NCBI GenBank assembly: GCA_019117495.1
Contig: DWZP01000007.1
Span: 1-39,786, forward strand
Length of the DNA: 39,786 nucleotides
Reading direction: 5' to 3'
From: Fusicatenibacter_A intestinipullorum
Lineage (GTDB): Bacteria > Bacillota > Negativicutes > Acidaminococcales > Acidaminococcaceae
Position 1 is the first letter of the stretch. Each line of letters opens with the position of its first letter. The translations under genes and the position numbers were made by a program. The notes under the pieces are model-generated. The model was not told where the DNA came from. It made no database searches and worked only from the letters and a program-made list of their open reading frames with translations. This document shows positions 1-8,594 of the stretch, piece by piece.

Positions 1-1182
1 CAATTCACCGTTCATTAATTTAGGCAATAGCCGGTCACGTGCTTCTACAAGTAATCTGTTTTGATTTATCAAAGACTGCCGTTTTTCATACCAAATTTGA
101 AAAGGTCTATATAATTCAACAGGCGCTTTAAAAATTTTAATTGTATCAATATGTTTTTTACCAAGATGAGCAACAGTTGCACCTACTACTGTTTTCTCAA
201 AATATTTTATAGGTTCTGCAATAGCTTGAAATAAATACCCTTTCATATAGTTAAATTTTGGTCTAAGACAACAAGTCCGCTGTACTAAATAAGCATCTTT
301 GCCTCCCCAAGAATTAATATGAAATTCTCCATCCATTCCTACCAAAATATCGCCATTATGTACAATGTATTCTTTCGAGGCTTCCTCAGTAGTAAAATCC
401 ATTGTTATGCCTTCAGGTATATTTCTAATACGAACTATTGGCATACCATTTCCATTATTATTAAACAAAGACCCATTAAAAGCATAACCATATTGAACAT
501 CTACTAAATTAATCAAAAATTCCTTTTCCCACCCTTCCGGCACGCCGTCAATAATTGGCGTGGTTTCGTAACCCGGAAAACGCAAATCAACAAACCATTC
601 TTTATACAAACGCTGTGCAGCTTCTTCTAAAAGTTTGATTTGTTTTTGGTTATTTTCGATAAGGTCATCGTAGGCAGAAAGAATTTTACCGACTTTCTGT
701 TGAATTTCAATTTTAGGAAAATCAAATTCATAATTTTTTATAGCACTTATAGGAATTCTCATTTGATTAGCTGCGCCACGACCGCTCATCTGAATATAAT
801 GCTGAAAAAGCCTATATTTACTATGATATCCTAAATATTTTTGGTCAAGTATATCTTTATCTTTTGTTCGCAAACAAACTGCATTTTGATTTAAATAGAA
901 TCCATCAACCAAAGTATTAACAATACAAGTTCTTCCAGCAGCTGATTCTATTAAATTTGGATGCGAACCAACCGTAGCAATTATCACATCGCAAATTTTC
1001 AGTTTGTTTTTTTCATATTTTTTAGCTAATGATAATGGTAAATGATTTATATCAGCAAGATTAAAACCTTGTGTCTTACAATTTGTCACTTTTAAAACCG
1101 GTAACCCCTCATTTACATATTCTTTGTCACTCCACGCTCCACCATTTATAAAATCGCAAATTTCTCCTAACTTATATTTCAT
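1..1182 (-). CDS. hsdS: Type I restriction enzyme specificity subunit HsdS (3' end cut by window edge)
   Basis: This is the DNA-recognition subunit of a type I restriction-modification enzyme. It positions HsdM, and HsdR if present, on a bipartite target. The frame is open for 394 codons from ATG at 1182 to the window edge, so only the C-terminal tail is missing. Residues 1-160 form a first target-recognition domain, with the typical opening KLGEICDFINGG. A conserved helical spacer follows at about 160-205 (EIQQKVGKILSAYDDLIENN, then RLYKEWFVDLRFPG). A second recognition domain runs to the terminal RDRLLPKLMNGE motif. The start overlaps the hsdM stop as ATGA, which points to translational coupling. 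Family assignment is secure; the recognition sequence cannot be read from this. Confidence 0.93.
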   Translation of the reverse strand, partial: MKYKLGEICDFINGGAWSDKEYVNEGLPVLKVTNCKTQGFNLADINHLPLSLAKKYEKNKLKICDVIIATVGSHPNLIESAAGRTCIVNTLVDGFYLNQNAVCLRTKDKDILDQKYLGYHSKYRLFQHYIQMSGRGAANQMRIPISAIKNYEFDFPKIEIQQKVGKILSAYDDLIENNQKQIKLLEEAAQRLYKEWFVDLRFPGYETTPIIDGVPEGWEKEFLINLVDVQYGYAFNGSLFNNNGNGMPIVRIRNIPEGITMDFTTEEASKEYIVHNGDILVGMDGEFHINSWGGKDAYLVQRTCCLRPKFNYMKGYLFQAIAEPIKYFEKTVVGATVAHLGKKHIDTIKIFKAPVELYRPFQIWYEKRQSLINQNRLLVEARDRLLPKLMNGEL

Positions 1183-2999
1183 AACCCCATCTCCTTTAAG
1201 TGTTTCGAGATGGTTTCCATTAAATCGTTGGATTCTTTTTGTAGTGCTAAAAGTTCCTGATGAATTTCTTGCATGCGCTGCTCAAAATCAACACCGTCAT
1301 CTTCAACCGGTGCAACACCTACATAAGCGCCTGGCGTCAGCGACCAGCCCTTGGCTTCAATATCTGCAATATCTGCAATTTTGCATAAACCGGGAACATC
1401 GGCATAAATGCCTTCACCAAATTTTTCATACAGCCAGTTTGCTTCTTTGGCAGTGGTAAGCATATCGTTAAGTTCAGCCAGTTTTTCATCAAATTCTGCC
1501 TGCACTTTTTTCTTGCTGCGTTTTTCTGCCGCGTCCACCGCAGTTTTCGCTTCAGCACGCAGGTCTTTAATTTTTGCTTCCAGTTCTGTAATTTGTTCCG
1601 TAAACGGTTTATCGCTGCCAAGCGCATGGCGGTATTCTGCCAGCAAAGCAGTGTATTTGGCAAGCTCGCCGCGATACAGCCACACAATAGCGTTAAGGTT
1701 TTTAAGCTGCCAGTCGCTCCATTCGTTAAGCGTACGGTCAACCACGGTGTAATAGTTACGTGCGTCTATAAACAGCACTTTGTCTTTAAGGTCTTCGGCT
1801 TTGCCTTTATTAAAAAACCACAGGGAACACGGCAGGCTTTTGGTGTAAAAAAAGTTGTTGCCGACGCTTATCATTACATCAACATGGCCGGTTTCTACAA
1901 GCTGTTGGCGGATATCCTTATCCTTGCCCTGGCTATCCGTAGCGGAGGAGGCCATAACAAAACCGGCACGTCCACGCTCATTAAGGTAGCTGTAAAAGTA
2001 TGATATCCACAAATAGTTAGCGTTACTTATTTCTTCCTTTTTATTAATCCCGGGCACACCAAAAGGCAGCCTCTTTGCACTTTGGCAGCTTTCGGATTTT
2101 ACTTTATCAACATTAAACGGCGGATTTGCCATTACATAATCGCAGCGGCCATCAAGCCCAAAAGCATCGTTATAAAAAGTATTGGCTTCATCGCCGGATT
2201 TTATCTGTCCGGTTAAGCCGTGCACAGCCATGTTCATTAAGCAAAGCTGGGCGTTATATTCCACCTTTTCCTGCCCGTAAAAGGTCATGGCACTGTTGGC
2301 GTTCATACCACTTTGGTTTACAAAATCACCGGACTGAATAAACATGCCGCCGCTGCCGCAGGCAGGGTCTAAAAGCGTGCCGCTTTGCGGTTCAATAATA
2401 TTTACTATCATTTTTACCAGCGATTTTGGCGTAAAGAACACACCGTCATCAGAGGCGATGTTTTTGGCAAATTTATTTAAAAAGTATTCGTAAATACGAC
2501 CAATGATATCGCCACCGATTTCATCAATCTCACTTTCATTAAATGTTCGTAATAAATCACCTAACAGTTTATCCGAAAAATCGGTATAACTTTTTGGCAA
2601 AACGCCTTTAAGCTGTTCGCTTTGTTCTTCAATAAGCGACATGGCATTGTTTACCGCTTCGCCAAGGCTGTTGATAACATGACCATCCTTATTGGTTATA
2701 CCGGCAGCAGCAATATTTTGCGGCAAGTTCAGCAAATAATCATATTGAGCTTCTTTTGGTAAAAACAAAGCGCTTTTTGCTGCAAAGTCACTTGCTTCCA
2801 CAGGTAAAACCCTGCCGCCGCGCGACGGACGATTTTTCATAATTTCTGCTTCAACAAGTTTAAATCTGCTGTAAGCATAGCGCAAAAATATAAGCCCCAG
2901 CACCGGCATACAATATTCATTGGATGTTAAATTAGAATCTGCGCGCATAGAATCCGCCGCATCCCATAACTTTGCTTCAAGTTTTCTTATATTATTCAT
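1179..2999 (-). CDS. hsdM: Type I restriction-modification DNA methyltransferase HsdM
   Basis: N6-adenine methyltransferase subunit of a type I R-M system. The 606 residues contain an N-terminal HsdM helical domain (about 5-145), the S-adenosylmethionine motif LLDPACGSGGMF at 209-220 and the catalytic NPPF motif at 292-295. Residues about 455-520 are rich in Glu, Lys and Ala and look like a coiled coil, which makes the protein longer than many HsdM of about 500-530 residues. It is the first gene of the hsd operon and overlaps hsdS by 4 nt. No hsdR is visible; it would have to lie left of the window or be absent. Confidence 0.95.
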   Translation of the reverse strand: MNNIRKLEAKLWDAADSMRADSNLTSNEYCMPVLGLIFLRYAYSRFKLVEAEIMKNRPSRGGRVLPVEASDFAAKSALFLPKEAQYDYLLNLPQNIAAAGITNKDGHVINSLGEAVNNAMSLIEEQSEQLKGVLPKSYTDFSDKLLGDLLRTFNESEIDEIGGDIIGRIYEYFLNKFAKNIASDDGVFFTPKSLVKMIVNIIEPQSGTLLDPACGSGGMFIQSGDFVNQSGMNANSAMTFYGQEKVEYNAQLCLMNMAVHGLTGQIKSGDEANTFYNDAFGLDGRCDYVMANPPFNVDKVKSESCQSAKRLPFGVPGINKKEEISNANYLWISYFYSYLNERGRAGFVMASSATDSQGKDKDIRQQLVETGHVDVMISVGNNFFYTKSLPCSLWFFNKGKAEDLKDKVLFIDARNYYTVVDRTLNEWSDWQLKNLNAIVWLYRGELAKYTALLAEYRHALGSDKPFTEQITELEAKIKDLRAEAKTAVDAAEKRSKKKVQAEFDEKLAELNDMLTTAKEANWLYEKFGEGIYADVPGLCKIADIADIEAKGWSLTPGAYVGVAPVEDDGVDFEQRMQEIHQELLALQKESNDLMETISKHLKEMGL

Positions 3000-3059
3000 A
3001 TCTTCACCGTTTTCGTTTTATTTTAATTTAGTTTTAAAAAATTTTTAAACACTAATTAA

Positions 3060-3065
3060 ATTGTA
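3060..3065 (-). promoter_or_regulatory. Candidate extended -10 promoter of hsdM
   Basis: On the minus strand TGGTACAAT gives a TACAAT -10 box preceded by the TGn extended motif, about 60 nt before the hsdM ATG. The -35 region is weak (TTCAAG with an 18-nt spacer). No other good promoter was seen in the 218-nt gap, which is otherwise AT-rich. Confidence 0.45.
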
Positions 3066-3142
3066 CCATATTTTTGCCGTATACTTGAAGAATTTTTTGC
3101 GCATCGTATTAACAGAACAAAAATCATATGTTATATTATAAA

Positions 3143-3213
3143 AAAAGATGCTTGCTGCTTTTCTCCCCCGGGACTTGAAATCCCGGATTCAGGAATTGCA
3201 GCAGGCATCTTTT
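3143..3213 (-). terminator. Large two-tier hairpin terminator after the vWA gene
   Basis: A 16-bp outer stem with one G-U pair (3143-3158 with 3198-3213) encloses an inner CCGGGA/TCCCGG hairpin (3168-3173 with 3181-3186). On the minus strand it is followed by a T run and lies 5 nt after the vWA stop codon. The plus strand also ends in a T-rich tract, so it could stop transcription both ways. Confidence 0.75.
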
Positions 3214-3217
3214 GGTT

Positions 3218-3862
3218 TTATTTTTTCCTTTTCTTATAATCCTCGTCGATGTTCTTTTTCCAGTCTGCTTTTAAAGGCTTATCAGCACGCAAACAGGATA
3301 CGGCTTCGCTTACTGCGGCAAAATTAAGGTTAATGCCTTTGGCGTCGTTGTTAAAATTTGCCACGCGCTCTTTGGCAATGCCCAAATCGCAGCCAACATC
3401 AACAGCGTCAATATTTGCGCCAAAGAACAAAAACTCCCAGCCGCGCTCTTTCTGCTGCTCAATCAGGCTTTTAACCTGTGCGCAGCTGTATTCGGTGCTG
3501 GCATTTTCCATGCCGTCCGTTGTAATAACAAACAGCGTATGCTGCGGCACATCCTCCGCCCGCGCGTATTTGTGGATATTTTTAATATGCCCTACCGTTT
3601 CGCCGACAGCATCCAATAAAGCCGTACAGCCGCCAACACAGTAATCATTTTCCGTCAGCAGCGGCACTTTATCAATCTCCACACGGTCATGGATGGTTTG
3701 GCTTTCATGATTGAACAGCACCGTCGTTACCAGCACTTCGCCCTCCGCTTTTTTCTGCTTTTGCAGCATGGCGTTAAAACCGCTGATAGTGTCCGCTTCC
3801 AGCCCTGCCATTGAGCCGCTGCGGTCAATAATAAAAACGAGCTCCGTTAAATTTTGTTTCAT
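3218..3862 (-). CDS. von Willebrand factor A domain protein (TerY-like)
   Basis: A cytoplasmic VWA protein of 214 residues with essentially one domain. The MIDAS metal site is visible as DRSGSM (D13, S15, S17), with the later TTDG loop near residue 120. VWA proteins of this TerY-like type are usually metal-dependent interaction scaffolds. I chose the start at 3862 because GGAGG lies about 8 nt upstream; a longer frame would begin inside the upstream terminator hairpin. The gene follows the macrodomain gene in the same direction. VWA, macro and Ter-family proteins are known to co-occur in stress or defence clusters, but no TerD, kinase or phosphatase partner is in this window. The exact role is unknown. 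Confidence 0.85.
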   Translation of the reverse strand: MKQNLTELVFIIDRSGSMAGLEADTISGFNAMLQKQKKAEGEVLVTTVLFNHESQTIHDRVEIDKVPLLTENDYCVGGCTALLDAVGETVGHIKNIHKYARAEDVPQHTLFVITTDGMENASTEYSCAQVKSLIEQQKERGWEFLFFGANIDAVDVGCDLGIAKERVANFNNDAKGINLNFAAVSEAVSCLRADKPLKADWKKNIDEDYKKRKK

Positions 3863-3883
3863 AATAATAACCTCCAAAATAAA

Positions 3884-3919
3884 AATATGGCTGTAAACAT
3901 TTCTGCTTACAACCATATT
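3884..3919 (-). terminator. Hairpin terminator between macrodomain and vWA genes
   Basis: A 13-bp stem with one G-U pair (3884-3896 with 3907-3919) is followed on the minus strand by TTTATTTT. It ends about 14 nt before the vWA ribosome binding site, and I see no promoter in the short space behind it. Transcription of the vWA gene therefore probably has to pass through this hairpin. Confidence 0.7.
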
Positions 3920-3963
3920 GTAAATTTTTTGTTGGCTCTTTTGGTCGCCCGCAAAGCGACATT

Positions 3964-4962
3964 TTATGCACCCAACAAAGGCTGGTCAAAGGCAAACAGA
4001 GCAGTATTTATTTCGTATATATCATACTTTTTGTTAATTATGAAAAATTCAATAATCCTGTCAAACACCTGCGATGGAGACAACGCAAACCCTGCTTTTG
4101 TCAGCAGTTCTTTCGCTTCGTCAAGCGGCAGCTTAAGCGCTATGGCAAAAGCAATGGCAATTTGCTTGCTGGGACGGTAATTTTTATCCTTGCGGATTTT
4201 ATAAAACAACCTGCGGTCAACGTTTGCAAGGTGGTAACATTCGGCATCCGTCATGCCTTTTTCGTCAATTTTGCGCAGAAGCATTTCTGTAAAACTTTCA
4301 TCTATATAACTTACAAATTTTTCTAAATCACGTTCTGCATTTCCATACTCACAGCTTTTTTCAGCAACTGCTTTATTAAATAACTTTTTGCTTATTTTTA
4401 AAGGCGGCACATTATACAGGCGCGGTACTTCTTCAACAATTTCGCTTTCATCAAGATATGTTTCGATAGCGTCATACAATGAACCGGCAATACGATATGC
4501 CTTACGGTCAAAAATAACAATATATACAGCCAGGTCATGCGTGCGTAAAAATTCTTCCGCTGTTTTTACTGCGACTTCCAATGCCTTATCCTTGGGATAG
4601 CCGTAGACACCTGATGAAATCAGCGGAAAAGCAATACTCTCACAATTATATTCTACTGCCAATTTCAAACTTTCACGGTAGCAGGAAACAAGTGCTTCTT
4701 TTTCACCAACAATGCCGCCCATCCAACGCGGTCCAACAGTATGAATAATATATTTGGCAGGCAGGTTGTAACCTTTGGTTATTTTAGCCTGACCAGTTTT
4801 GCATCCGTTCAGCTTCCGGCACTCTTCCAAAAGCTGTGGTCCTGCCGCTTTGTGGATATCGCCGTCCACACCGCCGCCACCAAGCAAACTATTGTTGGCA
4901 GCATTAACAATGGCATCAACTTTCATTTTAGTAATATTAGCAGCAATAATTTGTAATGGCAT
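3964..4962 (-). CDS. Macrodomain (ADP-ribose hydrolase-like) protein with C-terminal helical domain
   Basis: Residues 1-170 of this 332-residue protein are a macrodomain. The ADP-ribose loop NAANNSLLGGGGVDGDIH is at 20-37 and the second phosphate loop ISSGVYGYP at 116-123, so removal or binding of ADP-ribose-type ligands is expected. Residues about 215-332 form a separate helical, HTH-like domain (LLRKIDEKGMTDAECY, FAIALKLPLDEAKELL, terminal FDQPLLGA). That domain recurs in Firmicute proteins, and I regard its function as unsettled. ATGATG offers starts at 4965 and 4962; GAGG is 7 nt before the second, which I prefer. It is followed by the vWA gene. It may belong to a stress or defence module, which is inference only. 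Confidence 0.88.
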   Translation of the reverse strand: MPLQIIAANITKMKVDAIVNAANNSLLGGGGVDGDIHKAAGPQLLEECRKLNGCKTGQAKITKGYNLPAKYIIHTVGPRWMGGIVGEKEALVSCYRESLKLAVEYNCESIAFPLISSGVYGYPKDKALEVAVKTAEEFLRTHDLAVYIVIFDRKAYRIAGSLYDAIETYLDESEIVEEVPRLYNVPPLKISKKLFNKAVAEKSCEYGNAERDLEKFVSYIDESFTEMLLRKIDEKGMTDAECYHLANVDRRLFYKIRKDKNYRPSKQIAIAFAIALKLPLDEAKELLTKAGFALSPSQVFDRIIEFFIINKKYDIYEINTALFAFDQPLLGA

Positions 4963-4992
4963 CATAAAACCTCTTTTGCAATCTTTTTTATT

Positions 4993-5001
4993 ATTATACC
5001 A
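4993..5001 (-). promoter_or_regulatory. Extended -10 promoter of the macrodomain gene
   Basis: The minus strand reads TGGTATAAT, a perfect TATAAT with a TGn extension, about 30 nt before the start codon. The -35 element is not recognisable. Confidence 0.55.
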
Positions 5002-5026
5002 AAATTTAAATCTTCCTGAGATAAAA

Positions 5027-5056
5027 ACAGACCTTTTCATAATAGAAAAGGTCTGT
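5027..5056 (-). terminator. Terminator of the abgT-to-phytase operon
   Basis: A perfect 12-bp stem (ACAGACCTTTTC at 5027-5038 with its complement at 5045-5056) has a 6-nt loop and is followed by TTTTT on the minus strand, immediately after the phytase stop codon. Confidence 0.9.
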
Positions 5057-5060
5057 TACT

Positions 5061-6020
5061 TCATTCCACCGCCAAAGGCATTTTATTTTCTGTTGCCCAT
5101 TGAGTCCACGATTTTTGCAGTTTTGGGTTTTCTTTTGCATAGCGGTAAAAGGATTTTAAAAAGGCAATACGTTCATTAACTGCCGTTTGGCGCCATTGCG
5201 GTTTATTAGGATTATAAGCCGTTAAATTAATGCCGCCAATGGCAAACTGACGCATAATAATATCGTTAAAGCTGACTTTATCAGCATTTTTCAACATATC
5301 AGCCATTGCCATAAATGTAGTAGTACGCCCTTTGCCTGCAAAGCAGTGAAAATGCAGCCATGCACCTTGCGGCAAATTTTTATAAAACCGGATAAAACGG
5401 TCTACTTCGGCATGGTGCGGCGTTAAATGGTCGGTTAAAGTAAGTCGCAGATATTTTGTACCGTGCTTTTCCGCCATAGCCTGTTCAGTAATTGCGCTTT
5501 CTACCGGCCATGTATATTGCCTGCCTTGTATAATTTCCTTATTCGCGCCTAAAATTCCAATATTAATAAACGGCACAGCGGCAATTTCCGCAAGCAGTTT
5601 TTTCTCATTCCTCACAATCTCGTTATGGGCGCGGCCTTTGTTACCCCAGTCATTGGCTTTATACCAGCTTACGGCACTGCCGTTAATGTAGCCGTGGCTT
5701 TCGCCGCGCAGGTCAACATCATAAATCAGCTCCGGCGCTGCCGGGATATGCTTTAAAATCTCTGCGTATTCCAGTTCGGAAAATGCCTTGCTGCCGGAGA
5801 TGCGCAAATCCTCCATGCCGGTGCGCGAAGGCTCTTTGCCGCCGAGCAGGTCTTTTTCAAACGCATAATCCGACGTGCGGAAATTATCCGGCAGCATGTC
5901 GATATTTTTGCGGTCCAGCTTCAGCACGCCGTGTTCGTTATACGTTACGGACGCGGCAAAACCGGTTGCCGCAAAGCACAGCGCCATCAGCACCGCCAAA
6001 ATTTTGTAAATTGCTTTCAT
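5061..6020 (-). CDS. Secreted PTP-like phytase (cysteine-type inositol polyphosphate phosphatase)
   Basis: It is predicted to strip phosphates from myo-inositol phosphates (phytate) outside the cytoplasm. The 319-residue protein starts with a signal peptide (about residues 1-23, ending GFAAS). The P-loop HCFAGKGRT puts the nucleophile at C226 and the phosphate-binding Arg at R232. The general acid is probably D197 in LTDHLTP. This matches the PTP-like phytases described from Selenomonas ruminantium and Mitsuokella, where the loop reads HCxAGxGRT. It is the last gene of a seven-gene operon, 15 nt after the carbonic anhydrase gene and just before a strong terminator. Phosphatase class is well supported; the substrate is inferred from family. 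Confidence 0.87.
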   Translation of the reverse strand: MKAIYKILAVLMALCFAATGFAASVTYNEHGVLKLDRKNIDMLPDNFRTSDYAFEKDLLGGKEPSRTGMEDLRISGSKAFSELEYAEILKHIPAAPELIYDVDLRGESHGYINGSAVSWYKANDWGNKGRAHNEIVRNEKKLLAEIAAVPFINIGILGANKEIIQGRQYTWPVESAITEQAMAEKHGTKYLRLTLTDHLTPHHAEVDRFIRFYKNLPQGAWLHFHCFAGKGRTTTFMAMADMLKNADKVSFNDIIMRQFAIGGINLTAYNPNKPQWRQTAVNERIAFLKSFYRYAKENPKLQKSWTQWATENKMPLAVE

Positions 6021-6035
6021 TATACCGCCACCTTA

Positions 6036-6593
6036 TCAGCCGCGCACAATAACTTCCAGCCTGCCGCTGTCCGGGCAGAACAGCAGTCCGTGCACAATAA
6101 TGTCTTTGGGCAGCAGCGGGTTGCTTTTTATTTCGGCAACCGTTTTCTCCACGTTCTCGCGCGGGTGGTGGAACGCGTCCACCCATTTGGAAAACTCGCC
6201 TTCCACCGCCGCTATCGCCTCCGGCTTAACGCCGCGCGCCAGCATGCGCTCTTTCAGCGAAGCCGATGTTGAATGCTGCATACCGCAATCCTTATGCCCA
6301 ACTACCATAATTTCGTTTACGCCAAGCTCATATACGGCTACCATCAAGCTGCGTATTACTTCGTCAAACGGACCGGTAATCATATTTCCAGCTGCTTTTA
6401 TAACTTTGGCTTCACCGCGGGCAATGCCCATGGCAGGCTCTAAAAAATCTACCAGACGCGTATCCATGCAGGTATAAATTGCAAGCTGCCTTGCAGGATA
6501 TTTGCTTACTTTGTCATTGCGGTGCAGATAGCTTTCCGGTAATGATGCCGTAAATTTAGCGTTTTCTTCCAAAATTTGTTCCAGCAATGCCAT
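6036..6593 (-). CDS. Beta-class carbonic anhydrase
   Basis: Reversible hydration of CO2 by a cytoplasmic zinc enzyme of 185 residues. The zinc ligands and catalytic dyad are visible: CMDTR (C42, D44, R46) and HKDCG (H100, C103). It resembles the short beta-CA type found in many Firmicutes. The start at 6593 has AAGG 7 nt upstream. An in-frame ATG at 6611 overlaps the asparaginase stop (TAATG) but lacks a binding site, so 191 residues is the less likely alternative. The gene sits between asparaginase and phytase in one operon. Confidence 0.92.
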   Translation of the reverse strand: MALLEQILEENAKFTASLPESYLHRNDKVSKYPARQLAIYTCMDTRLVDFLEPAMGIARGEAKVIKAAGNMITGPFDEVIRSLMVAVYELGVNEIMVVGHKDCGMQHSTSASLKERMLARGVKPEAIAAVEGEFSKWVDAFHHPRENVEKTVAEIKSNPLLPKDIIVHGLLFCPDSGRLEVIVRG

Positions 6594-6610
6594 AATATTG
6601 CCTTCTTCCA

Positions 6611-7615
6611 TTAATATTCGTCAAAAATTTCTTGTATTTTTTTTGTGTCTTTTGTACATGTAAGCGCAAGCTGCAATAAAATGCGCGCTTTTTGCGGATT
6701 TAAATTGCCTCCACAGATAAAGCCCGCCTCATCCCATTTAGGGTTAGCCGCTAAAACGCGCCCTTCACTGACGCGGGTACTGCGTACAACAGCAATGCCA
6801 TGAGCCGCTGCCCGCATAAGCGCCTGCTCTGCACCGGCGTGGATACTGCCCATGCCGCTTCCAGCATAAACAAGCCCCTGCGCACCGGCTTTTACAGCCG
6901 CTTCTATCAGTACGCCGTCATCATCACAGTGCGTATAAATAATATCTACCCGCGGTAAAATGTCATAATTTTTACCGGCAAAAGCAGATTGCTCTGTATG
7001 GCGTTTTTTCACCTGTGCTTCAAAATAAACTTTGCCGCCAGCTATTGTGCCAAGCTGCCCGTAAGGCACTGCCTGAAATGCCTCTACCTTAAACGCGCTC
7101 GTTTTAGTGGCATACCTTGCCGCCATAATAATATCGTTCATTACAACAAGCACGCCTTTGCCGCACGCTTCCCGGCAGGCAGCAGTTTTTACGGCATTAA
7201 GCAAATCCAGCGGCCCGTCCGCGCTGATAGCCGTTGCCGGGCGCATAGCCCCGGTAAGCACAACCGGCTTGGTTCCCTTTACCGTTAGGTTTAAAAAGTA
7301 AGCAGTTTCTTCCAAGGTATCGGTGCCGTGGGTAATAACAATTCCGTCCACATCATCATCTGCCATCAGCTCATTGCAGCGCTGCGCCAGCTTAAACCAT
7401 AAACTGCTGTTTATGTTACAGCTGTCGATATTGGCAATTTGCTCTCCGCTTACCTGCGCCGCGCTTTCAAGTTCCGGCACGGCGCTTATAAGGCTTTCAA
7501 TGCCCAGTGCCCCCGCCGTATAACCTGTAAGCTGCCCTGCCTGCGCCGCGCTTCCGGCAATGGTTCCGCCGGTTGCCAGTATTTTTATATGCGGCAAAGA
7601 CTTGTTAAGCTGCAT
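6611..7615 (-). CDS. ansB: L-asparaginase (type II family)
   Basis: Hydrolyses L-asparagine to aspartate and ammonia. The 334-residue protein carries both asparaginase signatures: ATGGTIAG with the nucleophile T18, and THGTDTLEE with T98-D99, plus the TKT lysine at K171. Length and motifs fit the bacterial type II fold. Unlike classical periplasmic AnsB it has no signal peptide from this start, which is preceded by AGGAAG, so it is probably cytoplasmic. The start overlaps the end of the DUF3089 gene by 11 nt. With the M20 amidohydrolase and transporter upstream it suggests use of amide or peptide nitrogen. Confidence 0.93.
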   Translation of the reverse strand: MQLNKSLPHIKILATGGTIAGSAAQAGQLTGYTAGALGIESLISAVPELESAAQVSGEQIANIDSCNINSSLWFKLAQRCNELMADDDVDGIVITHGTDTLEETAYFLNLTVKGTKPVVLTGAMRPATAISADGPLDLLNAVKTAACREACGKGVLVVMNDIIMAARYATKTSAFKVEAFQAVPYGQLGTIAGGKVYFEAQVKKRHTEQSAFAGKNYDILPRVDIIYTHCDDDGVLIEAAVKAGAQGLVYAGSGMGSIHAGAEQALMRAAAHGIAVVRSTRVSEGRVLAANPKWDEAGFICGGNLNPQKARILLQLALTCTKDTKKIQEIFDEY

Positions 7616-8594
7616 TTTCTTCCTGCCTTTCTTCCATAAAGGTTTTTATGCGCAGATTTACGTTCTGCTGTAAATTACGGTAAAAAAACTGGTAGTCATA
7701 AATATGGTAAACGCCTTCGCTAAACAGCGGCAGCCCCGGTACAAATTCTTTTTTGTCAACATCCGTTACTTTTAAAGTGCCGCGCACACTGTCAATATAG
7801 CACCCCGTAAGCTGCGGCACTTCGCGCACAACAGCGCCGCTGTAATCAGTAAAGCAGGCACCGGCATTAAGTGTTTTGAGCGCTTTTTGGCTGCCCCAGC
7901 TCCACGTAAGCGGGTTAATGGCAAAAGTTTTAACGCCTTCCGGCACTATGGCCGAACTTGTTACTTCCGGCGCTTCGCTGTTAAAAATTATAACTTTGCC
8001 AAGGTCAGCCGCACATTTTGCAGGCTGTATATACGGATATTTTTCGGCTTCCTGCGGCGTAAACCTCCAGCCGATGGCATAGCAGGCAACCATGTTGTTT
8101 TTTACAAAATCATCATTGCCAAATTCTTTTAAAAGGCGCAGGCACATTTCCGCCCCCTGCGAAAACCCTGCAAGCACAAACGGCCTGCCGTTGTTTTCGT
8201 GCTGCATATAATATACAAAGGCCGCGCGTACATCTTTATAAGCAAGGTTAAAATAAGGCTCTGCCTCGTTTGCTGGCAAATCATAATCAGCCAGCACTGC
8301 CTGGCGGTAATACGGCGCATACATGCGGCAATGCTGCTCATAAATGCCGCGCTCCATATTAAGTGCGCCGTAAAAATTCTTTTTCGCTTCGTTATCGGCA
8401 AGGCTCATATTTTTATTGCCGCCTATGCCAAGGTCAACGGTAGGGCTCACAATAAATAAATCTGCAGGCTTGTTTTCGCCAACGCGCCAGTACGCCCAAC
8501 TGCCAGTGTCCGCATAATCAGGCTCCTGCGCCGATGCCAGGCTGCAAAACGCAGCCAGCACCAGCAGCAGCATTATTTTCATCAGCTTGTTCAT
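7605..8594 (-). CDS. Secreted DUF3089-family alpha/beta hydrolase
   Basis: A 329-residue exported protein with a signal peptide (about 1-22, ALA-type site SLASAQ). The lipase-type nucleophile elbow GFSQG places the serine at S145. Conserved stretches such as FIVSPTVD at 47-54 fit DUF3089, a family of alpha/beta hydrolases without a well-known substrate. It overlaps the M20 gene by 4 nt (ATGA) and the asparaginase gene by 11 nt, so it is translated as part of the operon. Catalysis is inferred from fold; the substrate is unknown. Confidence 0.78.
   Translation of the reverse strand: MNKLMKIMLLLVLAAFCSLASAQEPDYADTGSWAYWRVGENKPADLFIVSPTVDLGIGGNKNMSLADNEAKKNFYGALNMERGIYEQHCRMYAPYYRQAVLADYDLPANEAEPYFNLAYKDVRAAFVYYMQHENNGRPFVLAGFSQGAEMCLRLLKEFGNDDFVKNNMVACYAIGWRFTPQEAEKYPYIQPAKCAADLGKVIIFNSEAPEVTSSAIVPEGVKTFAINPLTWSWGSQKALKTLNAGACFTDYSGAVVREVPQLTGCYIDSVRGTLKVTDVDKKEFVPGLPLFSEGVYHIYDYQFFYRNLQQNVNLRIKTFMEERQEENAA

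Noticed and set aside
1124..1459. Plus-strand frame opposite the hsdM-hsdS junction
   Set aside because: It lies across the well-supported hsdM end and hsdS start and has no ribosome binding site.
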